Shown: positions 8,561 through 17,134, numbered from the stretch's first letter. The stretch: DNA of 64,000 nt from M3007 sp041160955 (GCA_041160955.1 JBEAVK010000110.1:11153-75152); one strand, 5' to 3'. Numbers and translations are program-made. The notes: generated from the sequence alone by a model not told the origin.

Positions 8561-10903
8561 TTAAAATTTAAAATTCCAAGTTAGCGAAGGTAAAACAGGG
8601 AATAATGAAACCTGTTTGGCCTGAAAACCCGTTGGTACTTGAATGACACTATCACCAATTTGAGCATCGGCTGTTTGGACATCTATATAAAGGAAATACG
8701 GGTTGCGGCGGTCTGTCGCATTATAGATACTCAAGGTCAAATCTTGCTCGCTTCGCCTAGTCCTAAATTTATATACAATACCCAAATCAGCACGCATATA
8801 AGCTGGATACCTAAATGTATTGCGTTTGCCATACACCGGTACAACGCTTTGAAAATTAGCACCCGGCACATCCTGGAAAGTGAACCTGCCTGCTGGCAAC
8901 CAACTTACATTACCCGACGTATAAACATAAGTAGCCGTAAATTGCCAATGCCTATTGAGGCTGTACAATCCAACAATACTAAAATTGTGGCGCGTATCGA
9001 ACCTCGGAGAGAAATACTCACCGTTGTTAATCACTGGGAAACGGCCGCGCTTTACCCATGAAAGGGTGTAGCCAATCCAGCCTGTCAGTCTTCCATCTTT
9101 TTTCTCAATTTCTAATTCCAATGGGCTGTAGGCGTAGCCCTCACCAAAAGTCAGTTGCGACTCGATATTTTTTTGACCAAATAATTCTGCGCCATCGATA
9201 AAATCGATCTGGTTATACAGTTTTTTGTACCATGCTTCCCAAGTGACCAATACCTTGTTTTTGATCAAAAATGTAGTACCCACTGCTATTTGATCGCTTT
9301 TTTCTGGGCGTACTTTATCCGTACTCGGATACCAAATATCCGTAGGTAAGGATAGTCCACTGGATGCTAGCAAGTGTACATATTGATTCATACGCGCATA
9401 GGATGCTTTTACAGACCAATTATTCGAAAAAGTATAGTTTATGGCTAAACGCGGCTCAAAACGGGCATAATTTGCTGTGCTATCCAACCATCCCGAAAAA
9501 CGGCCACCTAAATTCACTTTTATACGATCGTTAATTGCCCAGTCGTCAGATATAAATGCACCAACCTCAGTTCCGGTAAAATCTTCACCTGATTCAAAAT
9601 TGACAGAACCATCATCGCTACCCGCTTTAAGGCGTGCTACTTTGAAATTATGCCACGTGGCATTAGCTCCAAAACGGATCGTATGTTTGTTATTCGGCTG
9701 GTAATAAAAGTCTTGTTTTAAATTAGCATCCACGATATTGGAACCCAAGCGGAAGGAGAAGCCCTGAAGCACATTCCGAATACGGTAGCGGTAATCGGAG
9801 TAGGTAAAAGTGGTATTAGAAAATAATTTTGGTCCATAAGTATGGTTCCATCGTGCAGTGCCTGTGGTATTACCCCAATCGAACAAGAAATTAAAGTCTT
9901 CATTTTTAAAGGTAAATACATCGCGGCCAAAATAGCCACTCAGGAATAAACGGTCTTTAGGACCAAGTTGAAAGTTCATCTTGGTATTGAGATCGTAAAA
10001 ATAATAGTCTGGAATAGGATTGAAATTTTCATTTCCTTCATTTGCTTTATTGATTTGAGCGGTAATCAGATCGGCATAAGTGCGTCTTCCACTCACGATA
10101 AAAGAAGATTTGTTTTTTTGAATTGGCCCTTCAATCGTCAATCGACTCGAAATAAGCCCAATACCACCTGCCACATCGTAGTCTTTACTATTACCTTCTT
10201 TCATCCGTACATCAATGACAGATGAAAGGCGACCGCCATATTGCGCAGGAAAACCGCCTTTCCAAATTTTGAGGTCTTTTACCGCATCGGGGTTAAATGT
10301 GCTAAAAAAGCCAAACAAGTGATTTGGGTTATACACCACCGCTTCGTCCAAAACAATAAGATTTTGGTCATTGGCTCCGCCGCGTACAAAAATACCCGTT
10401 GTCCCTTCTGTCCCCGATGCTACACCGGGCTTGAGTTGGATAATCTTGAGTAAATCTGTTTCTCCAAAGAGCGCGGGCAATGCCTTGGCTTCTTTGGTAG
10501 AAATAGTAGTAACCGACATCTCGGTGGTTTTCACTTTGTCGGCAAGTTGGTTGGCAGTAATGGTAATTTCTTCCAAAACCGATCCTTCCGTACTTAGCGA
10601 AACATCGAGTCTTATATTGCCCGTAGGTAATATTCGGCGCAATTGCGTTTGATAACCAAGATAATTAAATTTTAGGGTTATGGAATCTTTGGAGATAGGT
10701 ACAGAGAAAGAGTAAAACCCGTACTCGTTGCTCACATTTCCTTTTTTTAGGCCGATAGCCTCTACAGTTGCGCCAATTAATGTTTCACCGTTTTCATCAT
10801 CGCGGATAATACCGCTAATGGCGGCATTGTTTTGAGCGGAAAGGGATGTGAGTGAAATGACGCAAGCAGGAATAAGTAGTAATATGTGTTTGATTAATGA
10901 CAT
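8561..10903 (-). CDS. TonB-dependent receptor with carboxypeptidase-like N-terminal domain
   Basis: This 780-residue outer-membrane protein has a signal peptide (residues 1-23). A carboxypeptidase-regulatory-like domain lies at about 27-112 (AISGIIRDDENGETLIGATV). The plug domain at about 125-235 contains LLKIIQLKPGVASGTEGTTG, IFVRGGANDQNLIVLDEA and FPAQYGGRLSSVIDVRMKEG. The rest is a 22-strand-type barrel rich in aromatic alternation, ending LTWNFKF with the terminal Phe expected of barrels. It would import a ligand using TonB energy together with the DUF4249 partner encoded 33 bases downstream. No iron or glycan motif reveals the ligand. Confidence 0.93.
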   Translation of the reverse strand: MSLIKHILLLIPACVISLTSLSAQNNAAISGIIRDDENGETLIGATVEAIGLKKGNVSNEYGFYSFSVPISKDSITLKFNYLGYQTQLRRILPTGNIRLDVSLSTEGSVLEEITITANQLADKVKTTEMSVTTISTKEAKALPALFGETDLLKIIQLKPGVASGTEGTTGIFVRGGANDQNLIVLDEAVVYNPNHLFGFFSTFNPDAVKDLKIWKGGFPAQYGGRLSSVIDVRMKEGNSKDYDVAGGIGLISSRLTIEGPIQKNKSSFIVSGRRTYADLITAQINKANEGNENFNPIPDYYFYDLNTKMNFQLGPKDRLFLSGYFGRDVFTFKNEDFNFLFDWGNTTGTARWNHTYGPKLFSNTTFTYSDYRYRIRNVLQGFSFRLGSNIVDANLKQDFYYQPNNKHTIRFGANATWHNFKVARLKAGSDDGSVNFESGEDFTGTEVGAFISDDWAINDRIKVNLGGRFSGWLDSTANYARFEPRLAINYTFSNNWSVKASYARMNQYVHLLASSGLSLPTDIWYPSTDKVRPEKSDQIAVGTTFLIKNKVLVTWEAWYKKLYNQIDFIDGAELFGQKNIESQLTFGEGYAYSPLELEIEKKDGRLTGWIGYTLSWVKRGRFPVINNGEYFSPRFDTRHNFSIVGLYSLNRHWQFTATYVYTSGNVSWLPAGRFTFQDVPGANFQSVVPVYGKRNTFRYPAYMRADLGIVYKFRTRRSEQDLTLSIYNATDRRNPYFLYIDVQTADAQIGDSVIQVPTGFQAKQVSLFPVLPSLTWNFKF

Positions 10904-11224
10904 GTGGATATTATGCTAATTTATTTTTGTGTTTGTGATTTTAGAAATATGTCTTAGGTGTTTTTAAAAAATTCAAAACACCCTTGTAAGAATATTGTTT
11001 GGCAAATAGACGCAGTTTAACGTTAAATCCAAACAAAGTTCGATGAAAATTACCCCTAATTAGATATGAGACTCTTTTAAGGGGATTTTGGTTGCAATAG
11101 ATGCTTACGTTTTAACAAAAAGTAGATGTTTATATTGTAGTCTTCTTTGGATATTCAATCAGAATACAAATACTTCAACCAACCAAATTCCCAAGATGAT
11201 GTACTTTTGTAAAAATAATAACCA
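10904..11224. other. Divergent intergenic region
   Basis: These 321 bases separate the minus-strand receptor from the plus-strand thioesterase. I see an inverted repeat GGTGTTTT/AAAACACC at about 10958-10982, in what would be the receptor leader. A TACTTTTG box at 11203-11210, 15 bases before the thioesterase start, could be a -7 element. On the minus strand a TTTG is followed about 21 bases later by TATTTGCC near 11000-11030, a loose promoter match. No gene is visible. Confidence 0.5.
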
Positions 11225-11620
11225 ATGGCTTCTTTTCTAGTACAACATATTACCATCAATAAGAATCATATTGACGAACTACAGCACGTCAATAATCTTG
11301 TATATCTACAATTTGCACTCGATCTTGCAGGCGCACACTGGCAAAGTGTTGTCCCAACTGCATTTCCTATCCATTATGCTTGGATGATTCGTCGCCACGA
11401 AATAGATTATCTCCATCAAGGCTTCCTTGGTGATCAATTGGAGTTAAAAACATGGGTTGGCAAACCTACAAACGTGACATGGGAACGGCATACGACCATT
11501 ATCCGTCCTGCTGATGGTAAAATATTGGTACAACTCACCAGTACTTGGATGCTCATGGATACGGTGCGCCAGCGTCCGGTAAGACTGGATGAATCTATCT
11601 TGAAAATTTTTGCAGATTAG
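11225..11620 (+). CDS. Acyl-CoA thioesterase, hotdog fold (YbgC/4HBT-like)
   Basis: The 131-residue product has the hotdog-fold thioesterase pattern. An early NHIDELQHVNNLVYLQF segment carries the active-site-type Asp/Glu and the helix that follows the first strand. Later segments are IRRHEIDYLHQGFLGDQLEL and WVGKPTNVTWERHTTI. These are standard for 4-hydroxybenzoyl-CoA thioesterase-like enzymes, which hydrolyse acyl-CoA thioesters in the cytoplasm. The exact substrate is not predictable. It converges on recO with a 9-base gap. Confidence 0.85.
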   Translation: MASFLVQHITINKNHIDELQHVNNLVYLQFALDLAGAHWQSVVPTAFPIHYAWMIRRHEIDYLHQGFLGDQLELKTWVGKPTNVTWERHTTIIRPADGKILVQLTSTWMLMDTVRQRPVRLDESILKIFAD

Positions 11621-11629
11621 GAATGAGAT

Positions 11630-12343
11630 TTAAAAAACGTTTTCCAATACATCTGGTGTGTGAATATTATCAAAACCAGGAATATGCAATTGGTAATAAA
11701 GCAGTAGTTTTTGTAGCATGACTTTGCGGTCGGCTCTAGAAAATTGCAGGTGATGTACCTCAGAAAGGTCGCAAGTGGATAAGGCGATTAATTTTTTTGT
11801 TTCTTCTTTGGATAAGGATTGGCCATGAATTGGTTGAGTATCGGTTGTAATGCCCTCCCGGAGGTCAAAATAAACACCACCTTCGTCCATTTGTGGATGA
11901 AAGCCCAAATGACCAGATAATTGTACCAAAAAATGGAGGTAGATATGTGAAATTGGGTTTTGGGTAACATCCAAATAATTGAGCGTATCGGTGAGGTATT
12001 CAAATAAATCGGCATTTACCTCGCCCGTTTGCAAACATTTGCGCAATACCTCCGCCATAAATAAGGCAACCGACCCACGCCCGAGGTCAAATGGAATACC
12101 TGTCCGAACCACATCTGGACGGCATTCTTTAAGGCGGTGCATAGCCGTTACATCAGCTTTCCAGTAGCAAATAAATTCTACAGGTGACATAGGCTGGAAT
12201 AGTCCCATAGGCATACGCGACCGCGCTGTGCGTACGCTTCCGCCTATAAAGGTAGCAAGTCCTTTATCTTCCGTAAAAATATCAGTAATAATACTGGTTT
12301 CTCCGTACTTGATAGTTCTAATAACGATACCGCGCGATTTCAT
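11630..12343 (-). CDS. recO: DNA repair protein RecO
   Basis: RecO works with RecR and RecF to load RecA on SSB-coated single-stranded DNA. The 237-residue product starts with the family's OB-fold N-terminus (SRGIVIRTIKYGETSIITD, then FTEDKGLATFIGGSVR). It continues with the helical C-terminal domain (SVALFMAEVLRKCLQTGEVN; YLDVTQNPISHIYLHFLVQL; GHLGFHPQ). The zinc-binding cysteines found in some RecO proteins are absent, as is common in Bacteroidota. A TAACTTTG box (12364-12357, minus strand) sits 13 bases before the start codon with a TTG further upstream, suggesting a very short leader. Confidence 0.93.
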   Translation of the reverse strand: MKSRGIVIRTIKYGETSIITDIFTEDKGLATFIGGSVRTARSRMPMGLFQPMSPVEFICYWKADVTAMHRLKECRPDVVRTGIPFDLGRGSVALFMAEVLRKCLQTGEVNADLFEYLTDTLNYLDVTQNPISHIYLHFLVQLSGHLGFHPQMDEGGVYFDLREGITTDTQPIHGQSLSKEETKKLIALSTCDLSEVHHLQFSRADRKVMLQKLLLYYQLHIPGFDNIHTPDVLENVF

Positions 12344-12523
12344 ATTTAAGACAAGGCAAAGTTACCCATTTATTTTACCCCATTAACCAAACCATTCAAT
12401 AACATTACAATATTGTTTAGGAATTTAACATATTTTAATGGAATCCTAACATATTTTAGTTGCGAGGTTCATACAGACGGGCGCAATATTGCAGCATTAT
12501 TCACTGATAAGGAATTTATACTG

Positions 12524-12600
12524 AGCGTCGTTAGGTTTTGTACATAGATTTATAGGATATTATAAGATTTTCAAGTACAAAACCTACAGAGCCGAAGTAT
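12524..12600. repeat. Palindromic intergenic repeat, copy A
   Basis: This 77-base element aligns without gaps to 59612-59688 at about three quarters identity by hand. Its core TACATAGATTTATAGGA is identical in both copies. It contains the inverted repeat TAGGTTTTGTAC/GTACAAAACCTA (12532-12543 and 12574-12585). It lies about 25 bases before the start of the lipoprotein gene at 12627. It encodes nothing. Confidence 0.7.
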
Positions 12601-12626
12601 ATATCCTTTTAAAACGAAAATTCATC

Positions 12627-13814
12627 ATGTTACGCTTTAATCTTTTTTTCGCTGCTGTATTATCCTCATTGTTCATTATGACCAGTTGCCACACTGCTAA
12701 ACGCTACGTTGAAACGGGCGATTACGATGGCGCGATTGACCACTGTGTTGATAAATTATCTGGACGTAAGAAAAAATCAGAAGAACTTGTAAAAGGATTA
12801 GAACTTGCTTTCCAAAAAGCCACCGATCGCGATATGCGTGCTGCAGATGCGCTTATTGCCGAAAACCGTCCTTCTAATTGGGAACGTATCAATCAAATAC
12901 ACCGTCAAATAAAGGTACGTCAAGAAAAAGTAATGCCTTTGATCCCATTGCAAACAAAAGACGGCTATACTGCAAAATTCCTTTTTGTTAATATCGAAAA
13001 ATTAGAGTCTAATAGTCGTGCCAATGCTGCCGAATATTTATACAACACGGCTACTGAAGATTTGCAAAGTGCGCGTAAAGGCGACAAAACTGCTGCAAAA
13101 AATGCCTATAATACCCTTTGCGCATTAGAGCAAAAGTATTATAACGATTACAAAAATAAAGAAGAGATGAAACGCGAGGCCAGCGCATTAGGTATCGTTT
13201 ATGTCATTTTTGATATAAAAAATGAATCGAACCGCCTACTTCCCCGCGATTTTAATGATCGCGTGTTGGCCATTAGCAAAAGTGATCTTGATACAAAATG
13301 GCGCAGGTACCACTTTAAAGCAGAACCCGGTGTTGCTTATGATTATAAGGCCACTTTCCGCTTGAACAACGTTGATATTTCACCAGAACGTATCCGCGAA
13401 CGTATTTATACCGATGAGCGCGAAGTGCAAGATGGATGGGAATATGTCTATGACGAAAAAGGGAATGTAAAAAAAGACACTTTGGGTAATGATATTAAAC
13501 ACGAGCGTTGGATTATGGCACGTGCTAATGTGATTGAGGTTCAACAGTCTAAAGCCGCCCGTATTAATGGTTATGTAGAAGTTTATAACGCCAATGGAAC
13601 GCAGCGTTTAGAATCTCGTAATGTGGCGACTGAAATACTTTTTGAGCACTTTGCTTCTACTTTTAACGGTGACGCCCGCGCTTTGAGCGATCAAACCCGT
13701 TGCCGTATTGGTAGCCGTCCTGCTCCGTTTCCGATGGATGAAGATATGTTGGTACAAGCAGCGGATCGTTTAAAACCAAGTATTGCACAGGAATTGTGTA
13801 ATTGTATTCGATAG
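12627..13814 (+). CDS. Putative lipoprotein, unknown function
   Basis: The 395-residue product has a signal peptide with a lipobox (SSLFIMTSC) and so is probably anchored in the outer or inner membrane facing the periplasm. Residues 27-110 are helical and begin ETGDYDGAIDHCVDKLSGRK, which resembles a single TPR-like unit. The C-terminal half is beta-rich (YDYKATFRLNNVDISPERIR, then an Arg/Glu/Asp-rich stretch) with a final Cys-containing helix. I recognise no named domain. Comparable two-part lipoproteins occur widely in Bacteroidota without known role. The gene ends at a clear terminator. Confidence 0.75.
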   Translation: MLRFNLFFAAVLSSLFIMTSCHTAKRYVETGDYDGAIDHCVDKLSGRKKKSEELVKGLELAFQKATDRDMRAADALIAENRPSNWERINQIHRQIKVRQEKVMPLIPLQTKDGYTAKFLFVNIEKLESNSRANAAEYLYNTATEDLQSARKGDKTAAKNAYNTLCALEQKYYNDYKNKEEMKREASALGIVYVIFDIKNESNRLLPRDFNDRVLAISKSDLDTKWRRYHFKAEPGVAYDYKATFRLNNVDISPERIRERIYTDEREVQDGWEYVYDEKGNVKKDTLGNDIKHERWIMARANVIEVQQSKAARINGYVEVYNANGTQRLESRNVATEILFEHFASTFNGDARALSDQTRCRIGSRPAPFPMDEDMLVQAADRLKPSIAQELCNCIR

Positions 13815-13846
13815 ATCCTTGATTCCCCTTGATTCTCTGAATTTTT

Positions 13847-13880
13847 GCCGCTCTGTACTATAATACAGGGCGGCTTTTTT
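13847..13880 (+). terminator. Intrinsic terminator
   Basis: GCCGCTCTGTA (13847-13857) pairs with TACAGGGCGGC (13864-13874) with one mismatch, followed by six T. It ends the lipoprotein transcript. Confidence 0.88.
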
Positions 13881-13930
13881 GTGAACAGATCCGTCATCAT
13901 GCTTGTCTTTATATAAAGCACGATGTTGTT

Positions 13931-14371
13931 CTACTCCATAAATAAGGTTTTTTTATTTTGTTTTTCTCCTTGCTCTTTTCCAAATTCTTGTATCGCAGGC
14001 TCATCCTCCTTAAAGATTATCCATTGTTTATCGCATGAATAAAAATCAAATGGGGATAATATCCATGAAATTCCATCCTCCTCTTGCTTAACATGCCATA
14101 TCACAATTCCATTTGAAAATCTTTGAGTCTTAATTCCATCAAACATAAAAGGTGGTATCCAAATTAATTGAATTGCTCCATCCCCGTGCCACCCCATTTC
14201 AGTGAAGATTTCTTTAGCGATCACTATGTATGCTTCTGCATTTTCAAGGCAATCAGAAGGGTTAATTGTAAAGTTTAAATTATCAATCCATTCATATGAA
14301 TTCTTGAAAAAACTATTAAGTTTTTCAGGTGGGTAATCTATTATTTGCTCTTTTTTTATACCGTATGCCAT
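13931..14371 (-). CDS. Orphan hypothetical protein
   Basis: The 146-residue product is soluble and acidic, with no signal peptide or membrane segment. It is rich in Trp and aromatic residues (GDGAIQLIWIPPFMF; GIVIWHVKQEEDGISWIL; KQWIIFKEDEPAIQEFG). I do not recognise the family. The size, acidity and beta/aromatic character recall immunity-type proteins of polymorphic toxin systems, but no toxin gene is adjacent, so this is only a suggestion. The gene looks AT-richer than its neighbours. It is isolated by hairpins on both sides, consistent with a recently acquired single-gene cassette. Confidence 0.6.
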   Translation of the reverse strand: MAYGIKKEQIIDYPPEKLNSFFKNSYEWIDNLNFTINPSDCLENAEAYIVIAKEIFTEMGWHGDGAIQLIWIPPFMFDGIKTQRFSNGIVIWHVKQEEDGISWILSPFDFYSCDKQWIIFKEDEPAIQEFGKEQGEKQNKKTLFME

Positions 14372-14401
14372 TTATTTAATTTTTCTAAGTGACTGCGTGA
14401 A

Positions 14402-14420
14402 CCCATTATTCGCATAAGTA
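14402..14420. repeat. Short dispersed motif CCCATTATTCGCATAAGTA
   Basis: This 19-mer matches 32622-32640 at 17 of 19 positions, and its reverse complement matches 45481-45494 over GCGAATAATGGG. It lies in the short gap upstream of the orphan gene at 13931-14371. Confidence 0.5.
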
Positions 14421-14447
14421 GTTTATTGAACTTTCAAGGTAATATAT

Positions 14448-14495
14448 AAACGCCTAATGCCGAGTGGTACGAAGACCACCCGGCATTAGGCGTTT
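14448..14495 (-). terminator. Intrinsic terminator of the RsbW-like gene
   Basis: A 20-21 bp stem joins 14448-14468 with 14475-14495 with one mismatch (core CGCCTAATGCC/GGCATTAGGCG). On the minus strand it is followed by TTTATATATT. On the plus strand the bases after it are AAAAA, so it acts best for the minus-strand gene upstream. Confidence 0.8.
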
Positions 14496-14511
14496 AAAAA
14501 ACTAGTAAAAA

Positions 14512-14922
14512 CTAGATATTAAATTTCATGGCTACTGTAGAGCCATTTTTCATAAATCTACAATCATCACTCAGTTCGCGCATCAGGAAAAGTCCACGAC
14601 CTCCGCATTTTTCAATGCATTCTGGGCTAGTTGGATCAGGCACTGATGCTGGATTGAAACCGATGCCTTGATCCGATACACGGACTTCTAATGCGTCTTT
14701 GTGGCGATGTAAAGAGATATGAACTTTTTTACTGCAATCTCCTCGATTACCGTGCAACATAGCGTTGGTGACGGCTTCGGTTAAAGAGAGCAACATATTT
14801 CCCTGTGTGTCTGCCGAGAGTCGGTAGCGTTGGGCTACGTCATCAATAAATGGCTGCACTTGGTCAACATGGTTGGGGTCAGATTGGAGAAAAAACTGTG
14901 CGTCTAAATTACCCATTCGCAA
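14512..14922 (-). CDS. RsbW-like ATP-binding anti-sigma regulatory protein
   Basis: This 136-residue GHKL ATPase is of the anti-sigma-factor / serine kinase type. It contains the N box (LSLTEAVTNAMLHGNRGD), the G1 box (VSDQGIGFNP) and the G2 box (GGRGLFLMRELSDD). There is no histidine-phosphotransfer domain, so it is not a sensor kinase. In the known family these proteins bind a sigma factor or phosphorylate a STAS-domain antagonist. Neither a sigma factor, a STAS protein nor a PP2C phosphatase gene is adjacent, so its partner is encoded elsewhere. It has its own promoter and terminator and looks monocistronic. Confidence 0.87.
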   Translation of the reverse strand: MRMGNLDAQFFLQSDPNHVDQVQPFIDDVAQRYRLSADTQGNMLLSLTEAVTNAMLHGNRGDCSKKVHISLHRHKDALEVRVSDQGIGFNPASVPDPTSPECIEKCGGRGLFLMRELSDDCRFMKNGSTVAMKFNI

Positions 14923-15033
14923 GTAAGTGATTTGATATTCTATGAAGAGAGCGATTCAAGAATTGTACAATTCGACAATTGGGACGGATTATAAAAAAAT
15001 AGTAGGATGAAGGGTCACATTTATTTAACGGCA

Positions 15034-15065
15034 CAAAGTTAAGGGATTATTAACATACACCGCAA
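15034..15065 (-). promoter_or_regulatory. Promoter of the RsbW-like gene
   Basis: On the minus strand, TTG (15065-15063) is followed after 21 bases by TAACTTTG (15041-15034). This is a close fit to the Bacteroidota consensus and puts the start of transcription about 105 bases before the start codon. The long leader contains a perfect 14-base palindrome GAATTGTACAATTC at 14960-14973, a possible operator. Confidence 0.65.
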
Positions 15066-15161
15066 GGGGGGAGTTCCATTTTCTTATACTTTTTTTTCAA
15101 ATTCACGGTTTTTGCACGAAAAACGGAGTTATTGTACCAAATACAGTATGTTAATGTTTCG

Positions 15162-16097
15162 CTAAGTACGATTCTTTTTTAAAAAATCGGGTAATTGTCG
15201 CAGAGCAGCGAGCTCTTTATACTTTTCGCGTACTTCATCTGCTGGAATACCAAAATATGTTTTACCTCCTTCTAATGATTTTGACACCCCCGATTTGGCC
15301 AAAACCACCGCTCCAGCACCGATATGTAATGCCTGCGCAATGCCCACCTGGCCATATAAAACGACATTATCTTCCACAATAGTTTTTCCGCCGATGCCTA
15401 CTTGAGCCGCGAATAGGCAATTTTCGCCAACGACTACCCCGTGTCCAATATGAATTTGGCAATCTAGTTTGCTACCTTTTCCAATTACGGTGTCGCCACT
15501 CACTCCTTTAGCAATGGTACAGCCGGCTCCAATATGTACATCATTGTGAATAATGACCCTTCCTCCTGAGCGCCAAGGTTTGAAAATACCTTCGTCTGTT
15601 TTTTTGAAATAGAAAGCGTCGCTACCAATAATACTATTGGCGCCAATAACCACATTATCGCCGATTAACGTGTGCTCATGGAGTACAGTATTGGCTTGTA
15701 TGTATGTATTTGCCCCAATTCGGACATGATTGGCAACCACTACCCCTGGTTCGAGTATTGCAGTGGGGTGAATATCTGCTGCTTCGTGTCGATTAAGTTG
15801 GATGGGTTCAAATGGTCGATACAACCGAACAATATCATCATACACTTCAAAGGGGTTTTCGACCAATAAGATTACTTTCCCTGCTGGGCATTCAGCGGCT
15901 TCGTTGAGCAGAATGACAGTTGCTGCACTTTTTAAAGTCTTGTCAAAATATTTTTGCACATCAGAAAATGCAATATCCCCGGGCATTACTTTGTGAATTT
16001 CGTTGATTCCAGTAGCCACCATGGTATTATCGCCTATGATTTGGGCATCATAGCGTTTGGCAAGATCCTGAACGGGAATGGGGTGTGGAAATTTCAT
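15162..16097 (-). CDS. lpxD: UDP-3-O-acylglucosamine N-acyltransferase
   Basis: LpxD adds the N-linked hydroxyacyl chain to UDP-3-O-acyl-glucosamine in lipid A synthesis. The 311-residue product has the uridine-binding N-terminal domain (residues 1-100, with GINEIHKVMPGDIAFSDVQK). A left-handed beta-helix of hexapeptide repeats follows at about 105-275 (IGANTYIQANTVLHEHTLIG; IIGSDAFYFK). The catalytic His region is CQIHIGHGVVVGEN (H216/H219). The C-terminal helix (VREKYKELAAL) is present but short, and the total is about 30 residues below the common length of 340. It stands alone, away from other lpx genes. A TACCTTTG box at 16144-16137 on the minus strand may be its -7 element. Confidence 0.9.
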   Translation of the reverse strand: MKFPHPIPVQDLAKRYDAQIIGDNTMVATGINEIHKVMPGDIAFSDVQKYFDKTLKSAATVILLNEAAECPAGKVILLVENPFEVYDDIVRLYRPFEPIQLNRHEAADIHPTAILEPGVVVANHVRIGANTYIQANTVLHEHTLIGDNVVIGANSIIGSDAFYFKKTDEGIFKPWRSGGRVIIHNDVHIGAGCTIAKGVSGDTVIGKGSKLDCQIHIGHGVVVGENCLFAAQVGIGGKTIVEDNVVLYGQVGIAQALHIGAGAVVLAKSGVSKSLEGGKTYFGIPADEVREKYKELAALRQLPDFLKKNRT

Positions 16098-16197
16098 ACT
16101 ACTTGTATATTAAGTTGGAGTGTATTGAATAATCGTACAAAGGTAACGCGAGCAATAAGAATATTTATACATTTGCGCCATAACTACAATATTGAAT

Positions 16198-16968
16198 ATG
16201 GCCACCACAACTGCATACGTCAAGACCACTACCACCCCGGCGGGTGTAGCAACCCTTACTTTTTATCATCCTAACCATAATAGTTTGCCAAGCGGTTTAT
16301 TGACCGAATTAATTGCGGCCTTTAAAGCATTGAGTAATGACAATGCCGTGAAGGTGATTATTTTGCAAAGTGCCGAACACAATACATTTTGTGCAGGAGC
16401 GAGTTTTGATGAATTAACAGCAATTACGGACTTTGATACGAGTTTAAAGTTTTTTAATGGCTTTGGCGGCGTTATTAATGCCATGCGCCAATGCTCCAAA
16501 ATAGTTATAGGGCGGATACATGGCAAAGCTGTAGGCGGCGGTGTTGGTTTGGCCGCAGCTACCGATTATTGTATGGCCTCTAAATTCGCTTCCGTTCGGT
16601 TGAGCGAATTAGCCGTAGGTTTTGGTCCATTTGTGATCGGGCCTGCTGTGGAGCGCAAGGTCGGTTTGTCTGCATTTTCACAAATGGCACTCAATCCGTC
16701 AGAATGGCAAACCGCTGCTTGGGCAAAAGAGAAAGGCTTGTTTCAGGAATCTTTTGAAACAGTAGAGCAGTTGGATGCATATTTGGCACATTTTACGGAA
16801 AAACTATGCAACTATGCACCCGAAGCACTCTCCGAACTCAAAAAAGTATTTTGGCAAGGTACCGAACATTGGGACACCTTATTGCCAGAACGTGCGGCAA
16901 TAAGTGGCAAGTTGGCGCTATCAGATTTTACCAAAAAAGCGATAGCCGATTTTAAGAAAGGGGCTTAG
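16198..16968 (+). CDS. Enoyl-CoA hydratase/isomerase (crotonase) family protein
   Basis: This 256-residue cytoplasmic enzyme has the crotonase fold. Two oxyanion-hole segments are visible: FCAGASFDEL near residue 66 and GKAVGGGVGLAAATDYCMAS near residue 108. Residues SVRLSELAVGFGPFVIGPAV match the third conserved block. The catalytic Glu pair of true hydratases is not obvious, so hydration, isomerisation or another acyl-CoA reaction remain possible. The ATG at 16198 is preferred to a TTG six bases earlier. A TACATTTG box lies at 16168-16175. It has no metabolic neighbours to fix the pathway. Confidence 0.88.
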   Translation: MATTTAYVKTTTTPAGVATLTFYHPNHNSLPSGLLTELIAAFKALSNDNAVKVIILQSAEHNTFCAGASFDELTAITDFDTSLKFFNGFGGVINAMRQCSKIVIGRIHGKAVGGGVGLAAATDYCMASKFASVRLSELAVGFGPFVIGPAVERKVGLSAFSQMALNPSEWQTAAWAKEKGLFQESFETVEQLDAYLAHFTEKLCNYAPEALSELKKVFWQGTEHWDTLLPERAAISGKLALSDFTKKAIADFKKGA

Positions 16969-17125
16969 TGTCTTTCAAATCAATTTTGGCAGGTTGGGCT
17001 GTTGCTTTTCCGATCTGGCTTCGTTGCTCGGCGGTTAAAATGACCCGCATTTCGCCCTCCTCGTGCCTTAGCAGATAGCAAAATCATCTACCCCAACCCA
17101 TCAAAATCAACTTGAAAGACCACTT
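16969..17125. repeat. Long imperfect palindrome filling a convergent gap
   Basis: The outer arms TGTCTTTCAAATCAATTTTG (from 16969) and CAAAATCAACTTGAAAGACC (ending about 17122) pair with few mismatches, and CAGGTTGGG/CCCAACCCAT continues the stem. Inner segments also pair partly around AAAATGACCCGCATTT. It begins directly after the crotonase stop codon and ends about 10 bases before the stop of the opposing gene. It may serve as a two-way terminator or be an inserted repeat element. Confidence 0.65.
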
Positions 17126-17134
17126 AGGAAATAA

